64,000 nt of DNA, taken from Tritrichomonas musculus. Lineage: Eukaryota; Parabasalia; Tritrichomonadida; Tritrichomonadidae. Each line of letters begins with the position of its first letter. The stretch's first letter is position 1. A program made the position numbers and the translations under genes. Of the stretch, positions 59,904 through 64,000 are shown in pieces. The notes under the pieces were generated by a model. That model had not been told where the DNA came from. It did not search any database and worked only from the letters and a program-made list of their open reading frames with translations. The stretch spans positions 5,456,001-5,520,000 of the forward strand of contig JAPFFF010000009.1 of NCBI GenBank assembly GCA_039105265.1. The letters are read 5' to 3'.

Positions 59904-60531
59904 AAAAAAACGAAACAAATGATTATTAAATTTATAAATTATTTTACCAAAGATAACTGGCGATAACATAAACTGATAAATCCATAAATATAATCTTTTC
60001 CAACTCATTTTTCTTTTTCTATATATTTTTTTAAGCAAAACTTTTGTATCTATAGTCCTGTCCAAAAGTGGTTTCTGCCACTCAAAAGTGGTTTCGGTAT
60101 CAGATTTTTTTGTAAATACACTAATTCTTTATTTAAATTAATATAAGTATTATATTTTCATTTATTACATGATATTAATTGATATTTTTGTATTAATAAA
60201 GTAGAATAATTATTATATAGCTACTTTAGCAAAACAAATAATATTCAAAGACCGATAGAACTTTTTGAAAACTTTTTTCAAGAAATAAAAAAAAAAAGAA
60301 AAGAATAAGAGGAAAAAAAGTAAAATCTAAGCAGGTAAATGTTTATTAAAACAACAACTCTAAAGGTGGATAAAAAATGTAAATAAGAAAGAAAGAAAAT
60401 AAGAAAATAAGAAAGAAAAAAGATTAAGAAAAAAAAAGATAAAATAATAATAATAAAAAGAAAAATAAAAAGATAGAACAACATTAAATCGATTATTAGA
60501 AAACCAGAAGGTTCAGGGTTAAATGATATCA
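59904..60531. other. AT-rich DNA with A/G-rich microsatellite-like tract
   Basis: AAAAGTGGTTTC occurs twice (about 60064 and 60087). From 60270 to 60480 the plus strand is almost pure A/G (AAGAAAGAAAAT-type). It forms the 3' flank of the transposase relic. No gene. Confidence 0.5.
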
Positions 60532-62457
60532 TCATGCATCTGGAGGAATTCTAAGAGTTGCAACTCTATGTAATGAAGAAGGCTTTCTTTTTCTTCCCCT
60601 CTTATTTGATGTTCCTTGTTTGATTCTTAGAGTAGAATACTCCGTTATTAAATGGTTATTTGGTTCTTTTGTCGGAATAGTGAATCTTCTTATGGAGTAC
60701 TTTTTCTTTATTTCGTTCGCTTCCTCAATAGTAAGTTTTTCCATCAATAATTGTTCTGGTGTTGATAATTTCAGTTCTTTTCTTTTTGGATAATATTGAT
60801 CAGGTTTTAATACTTCATATTTTCTTAATTTGTTCTGAGAGCCTTGTAATGTTTGTGATCTTGAGTTGAGGTTTCTGATCTTCTTATTTCTATTAATATC
60901 AATTATGTGTTCTTGTAAAAAAATATCGTTTGGAATAGCTTTTTCAGGACTTCTTGTTTTAAATATACCAGCCATTTGCCAAGCTGTTGTTATTGCATGA
61001 TACGATCTGATTTCGTCTAGGCCTTCAAGGATTGCTAATATTTGATTTGTTTGTAATGAATAGTGGTGATTAAATACATGTTTCTGTGTTTTGCTCTTTT
61101 GTAAATTGAAGCCAAAAAGGTTGAGGGGCTGAACTTGGTCGCTTGTATGAGGTGGAATAAATAAGATTGTTATATTGTACTTCTTTAAAACTTCTTCTAA
61201 TGTATCAAGGGATTTTTCATGACCAGTAAACCCATCCATTATGATAACGGACTTTCCGTAGTAGTGGTATCTGTCTTGTTGATTAATTAACTATGGCATA
61301 AACTTTTCTAAGAACCATTTTGTAAATATTTCATGAGTACAATAGCCTTTTTTTTGTGTCGCAAACATTACTGTTCCAGTTGGTATCTCGTTAAAAATTT
61401 CATTATCGATTGTAAGTCTAGGAAGAATTAGATAAGGATCACAACTTGTACCATCTATACTAATACAATGTAGCATTGTTATTCTCCGAGTACTTCTGCT
61501 CAATGGAAAAGCTTTTCTAGCATCTACGAATTGATTTTGGGCTGACTCGTCAAGGTTAAATAGAAATCCAACTGGAACATCCTTTACTTCTTCTATCAGC
61601 TTTCTGTAATACTCTTTAATGTCTTCCAATTGTGCTGTATATCTTTGATCATCAATTCCTTTAACGGGGACAAGCTTATAACCTTTGATTCTTTCTAAAA
61701 CAATTCGTTTAATCGTCTTCCTTGATGAATATTTTTTGAACGTGAGCATTATAAAAATAGAAAGATCTTCAATCGTCGGATAATCATCTTTACATCTCTT
61801 TAATTCTTCTTCGATCTGTTGTAATTCTTCATCTGTAATGAGATAAGGACGGTGTGGTGCTTTCATTATTTCATTGTACTTTTTGTATTCATCAATTATG
61901 GACCAATGTGTTTTTCGTTCTTCAAATAGCATTCCGATGGTATCATATGAAATTATGGGCTTGTCTGTGTCCGGATTGTGTAGTAATGAGCATAAGATGT
62001 AGCATTGTTCTCTGAATGTTCTTGCATTACGAAATCTAAAATCTTCTACTGCTTCATAAATAGCATTTTGTTGTTCTTCTGTTACTTTATGGTTCAAGTC
62101 ATAAGGTACCCTGACATCAAGAGGTGGTCTGAGTCCGAAGTGTGCTGAATAGTTCATGACATATTGAAAAGTGAAGTGACTTTGGCGAGCTTTTTTGAAT
62201 CTTAATTTGTGTTTTTTGAACTTCAGGTTCTTATTTTGGGTAACTAATATCTGCTATGCTTCTTCTACTGGAGCTTCTTCTGCTGGAGCTCATTCTGCCG
62301 GAGCTTCTTCTTTTGGAGCTCTTTGATTAAATCTTTGAACTCCTCTGTTGAATTACATATCGTCGGATGAAGCATTGAACTCTTCTGATTCAATGAGATT
62401 ATTGTTTTTTGAATTTAAAAAGGAGATAACAAAAGTGCCATCAACCGACCTTGCCAT
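60532..62457 (-). pseudogene. DDE_1 superfamily transposase with four in-frame stops
   Basis: One continuous minus-strand frame runs from an ATG at 62457 to TGA at 60534 (641 codons). It has no frameshift but four in-frame stops: TAA 62355-62353, TGA 62292-62290, TAG 62256-62254 and TAG 61293-61291. The first 67 codons include an acidic Ala/Pro/Glu repeat (APAEEAPVEEA). The core has the first Asp in FLFNLDESAQNQF, the second in SVIIMDGFTGHEK, and PPHTSDQVQPLNLFGF where DDE_1 enzymes have QPLD, so the third catalytic Asp is Asn. A Lys/Arg-rich tail (KRGRKRKPSS) follows. It is a pogo/Tigger-related cut-and-paste element of recent death, because only point changes are visible. Terminal inverted repeats were not found by eye. 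Confidence 0.85.
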
Positions 62458-62640
62458 TTTATACCATCAATTTTTAAAAGCATTTTTTATTTTTTGACAA
62501 CTTATATAAAGTAAAAAAAAAAATAAAAAAAACGGATTGTTCTCAAAAATGCAAAAATTGAGAGCATTCCATTTTATACCATTAAATTTTAAATGAGATT
62601 TTTAATTTTCTGACACTTTCGAAAGGTTTCGGGATATAAA
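62453..62640. repeat. diverged 115-bp direct duplication at transposase 5' end
   Basis: CCATTTTATACCATCAATTT from 62454 and CCATTTTATACCATTAAATT from 62569 start two related stretches of at least 45 bp. The transposase ATG lies at the edge of the first copy. Confidence 0.6.
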
Positions 62641-62855
62641 AAAAACTTGGTAGATTTTTTTCCATGCACTTTTTAGATTTTTTGTATTCAATTTTTTCCT
62701 CTCAAAAAATGATCATTTACATGATTTTTTGCTCTCAATTTTTTTCTCACAAAATTCTTTTTTTGAATAGTAGATATCTTTTTTTCTTTAGACAATATAA
62801 AAGAAGATGTATCCTTTGTGTGCTTCCATTTTTAAAATAAATGAAAATATGTTTC
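62641..62855. other. AT-rich flank
   Basis: Runs of T and CTCTCAA-type repeats. No gene. Confidence 0.5.
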
Positions 62856-63554
62856 GCTATGATTAAAATAAAAAAATCATTCCAAATGATTATATGAGAT
62901 ATGATTTCGGAAATTAGATAGAAAAATTAAGCATAATAATAAGCGAAATGCATTTAAATTAGTATAATATTGCAAATTAAATAATTTTTTTAAATAAAGA
63001 TGTTGTTAATATTTCGGATCTTCAGAAAAAACACTTTAATTTTTACTTCCAAATTCGATGTATATATTTTTAAATAAAATGAGAATTGGTTTTAATGTAG
63101 CTATGATTAAAATAAAAAAATCATTCTAAATGATTATGTGAGATATGATTTCGGAAATTAGATAGAAAAATTAAGCATAATAATAAGCGAAATGATTTAA
63201 ATTAGTATAATATTGCAAATTAAATAATTTTTTTAAATAAAGATGTTGTTAATATTTCGGATCTTCAGAAAAAACACTTTAATTTTTACTTCCAAATTCG
63301 ATGTATATATTTTTAAATAAAATGAGAATTGGTTTTAATGTAGCTATGATTAAAATAAAAAAATCATTCTAAATGATTATGTGAGATATGATTTCGGAAA
63401 TTAGATAGAAAAATTAAGCATAATAATAAGCGAAATGATTTAAATTAGTATAATATTGCAAATTAAATAATTTTTTTAAATAAAGATGTTGTTAATATTT
63501 CGGATCTTCAGAAAAAACACTTTAATTTTTACTTCCAAATTCGATGTATATATA
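62856..63554. repeat. 243/244-bp tandem repeat, about 2.9 copies
   Basis: GCTATGATTAAAATAAAAAA begins units at 62856, 63100 and 63343. The second and third units look identical over their shared length. The first differs by a few substitutions and small indels (for example AAATGCATTTAAATT against AAATGATTTAAATT). The third stops at 63554. Units are non-coding, AT-rich and contain no obvious internal gene. Confidence 0.92.
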
Positions 63555-64000
63555 GTTGGTGGACATAATTCTGTTTTAGAGACATAATTATGTTTTCACA
63601 TCATTTCTATATATTCAAATTGGACTTTTAAAAAAACAATTGTAGAACAATTAATATCATATTGGATACATTCTATTCCCAGATTTTCATTCACTTTTAT
63701 CAAACTAAATTTGATCAAAAATATGATATCGAATTTTTAATTTCTGAATATTTTTTTATTATTTGAAAAAAATTATAATTTACTTTTTATCTATAATTAA
63801 AATGTATCATTATTATTTATTGAAATAAAATAGATAATTAGAAAAAATGGTTTCATTTTCATTTCACTACTCAAAAAACTCATTTCATATCACATTTCAT
63901 ACTTTTACCATAAAAAAAAGGTTGTTTTAATTTGCTCTAACATTGTTATTATTTTAGAATATAATGTATATATTATATTTTAGAAAAAAATTTATTGAAA
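63555..64000. other. AT-rich DNA at right edge
   Basis: No gene, repeat or RNA recognised. Confidence 0.5.

Noticed and set aside
59678-59905. Two overlapping open frames in the GC-rich island
   Set aside because: GC-rich DNA lacks stop codons by chance; both strands are open, so neither is supported as coding.
60278-60531. Minus-strand Phe/Leu/Ile-rich open frame
   Set aside because: It reads a nearly pure A/G tract as codons; low-complexity artefact.
61291-62157. Two separate transposase genes
   Set aside because: The downstream frame continues in the same phase after a single TAG at 61293-61291, so they are halves of one broken gene.
62856-63554. Possible CRISPR-like array
   Set aside because: Units are 244 bp with no unique spacers, in a eukaryotic genome; it is a tandem repeat.
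1-64000. tRNA, rRNA genes and spliceosomal introns
   Set aside because: No A/B-box pair with cloverleaf, no rRNA blocks, and no GTATGT...ACTAACACACAG-type intron were found by eye; a covariance-model scan would be decisive.

Overview
The window looks like nuclear DNA of a parabasalid protist, most likely a trichomonad. Intergenic DNA is very AT-rich, long genes run without visible introns, and 5' leaders look very short with Inr-like TCAYW sites. There is a BspA-like leucine-rich-repeat gene, a polyubiquitin whose monomer carries eight changes from the near-universal sequence, and decayed MULE and DDE transposases. TAA, TAG and TGA all end genes, so the code is standard. I cannot choose between Trichomonas, Tritrichomonas and relatives from the sequence alone.

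Layout. 0-3.1 kb: a BspA-like protein running off the left edge and a small basic ORF. 3.1-7.3 kb: a graveyard with relics of a DHHC palmitoyltransferase (+), a MULE-type transposase with SWIM zinc finger (-) and a Gln-rich fragment (-). 7.3-16.6 kb: two divergent secretory-pathway genes, a RIC1-like Rab-GEF subunit (-) and Sec16 (+). 17.4-23.5 kb: a Cys/Pro-rich repeat protein, four-unit polyubiquitin, a small coiled-coil protein and an acidic-repeat coiled-coil protein. 23.8-36.8 kb: a complete cytoplasmic dynein-1 heavy chain. 37.1-45.1 kb: two small unknown proteins, the axonemal central-pair protein SPAG6/PF16, a long coiled-coil protein, a putative signal-anchored protein and 14-3-3. 45.7-55.6 kb: a Diaphanous-related formin, a four-LIM protein, EB1 and a Bre1-like RING protein. 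55.7-64 kb: a repeat- and transposon-rich zone with an inverted-repeat cluster, two DDE transposase relics, a GC-rich island and a 244-bp tandem repeat.

Functional picture. The gene-dense part is rich in cytoskeleton and trafficking genes: dynein, EB1, formin, LIM protein, SPAG6 and several coiled-coil proteins, plus Sec16 and RIC1. Eukaryotic genes of this sort are transcribed singly, so I do not claim an operon. A recurring AAGGTCAA word, including one perfect 18-bp palindrome, lies upstream of dynein, formin, EB1 and RIC1 and may be a shared site.

Most notable: the dynein heavy chain keeps intact AAA1 and AAA2 nucleotide motifs but has lost the hallmark catalytic residues of both AAA3 and AAA4; an isolated GC-rich island sits inside AT-rich DNA; and a DDE transposase is killed by four in-frame stops and a D-to-N change without any frameshift.
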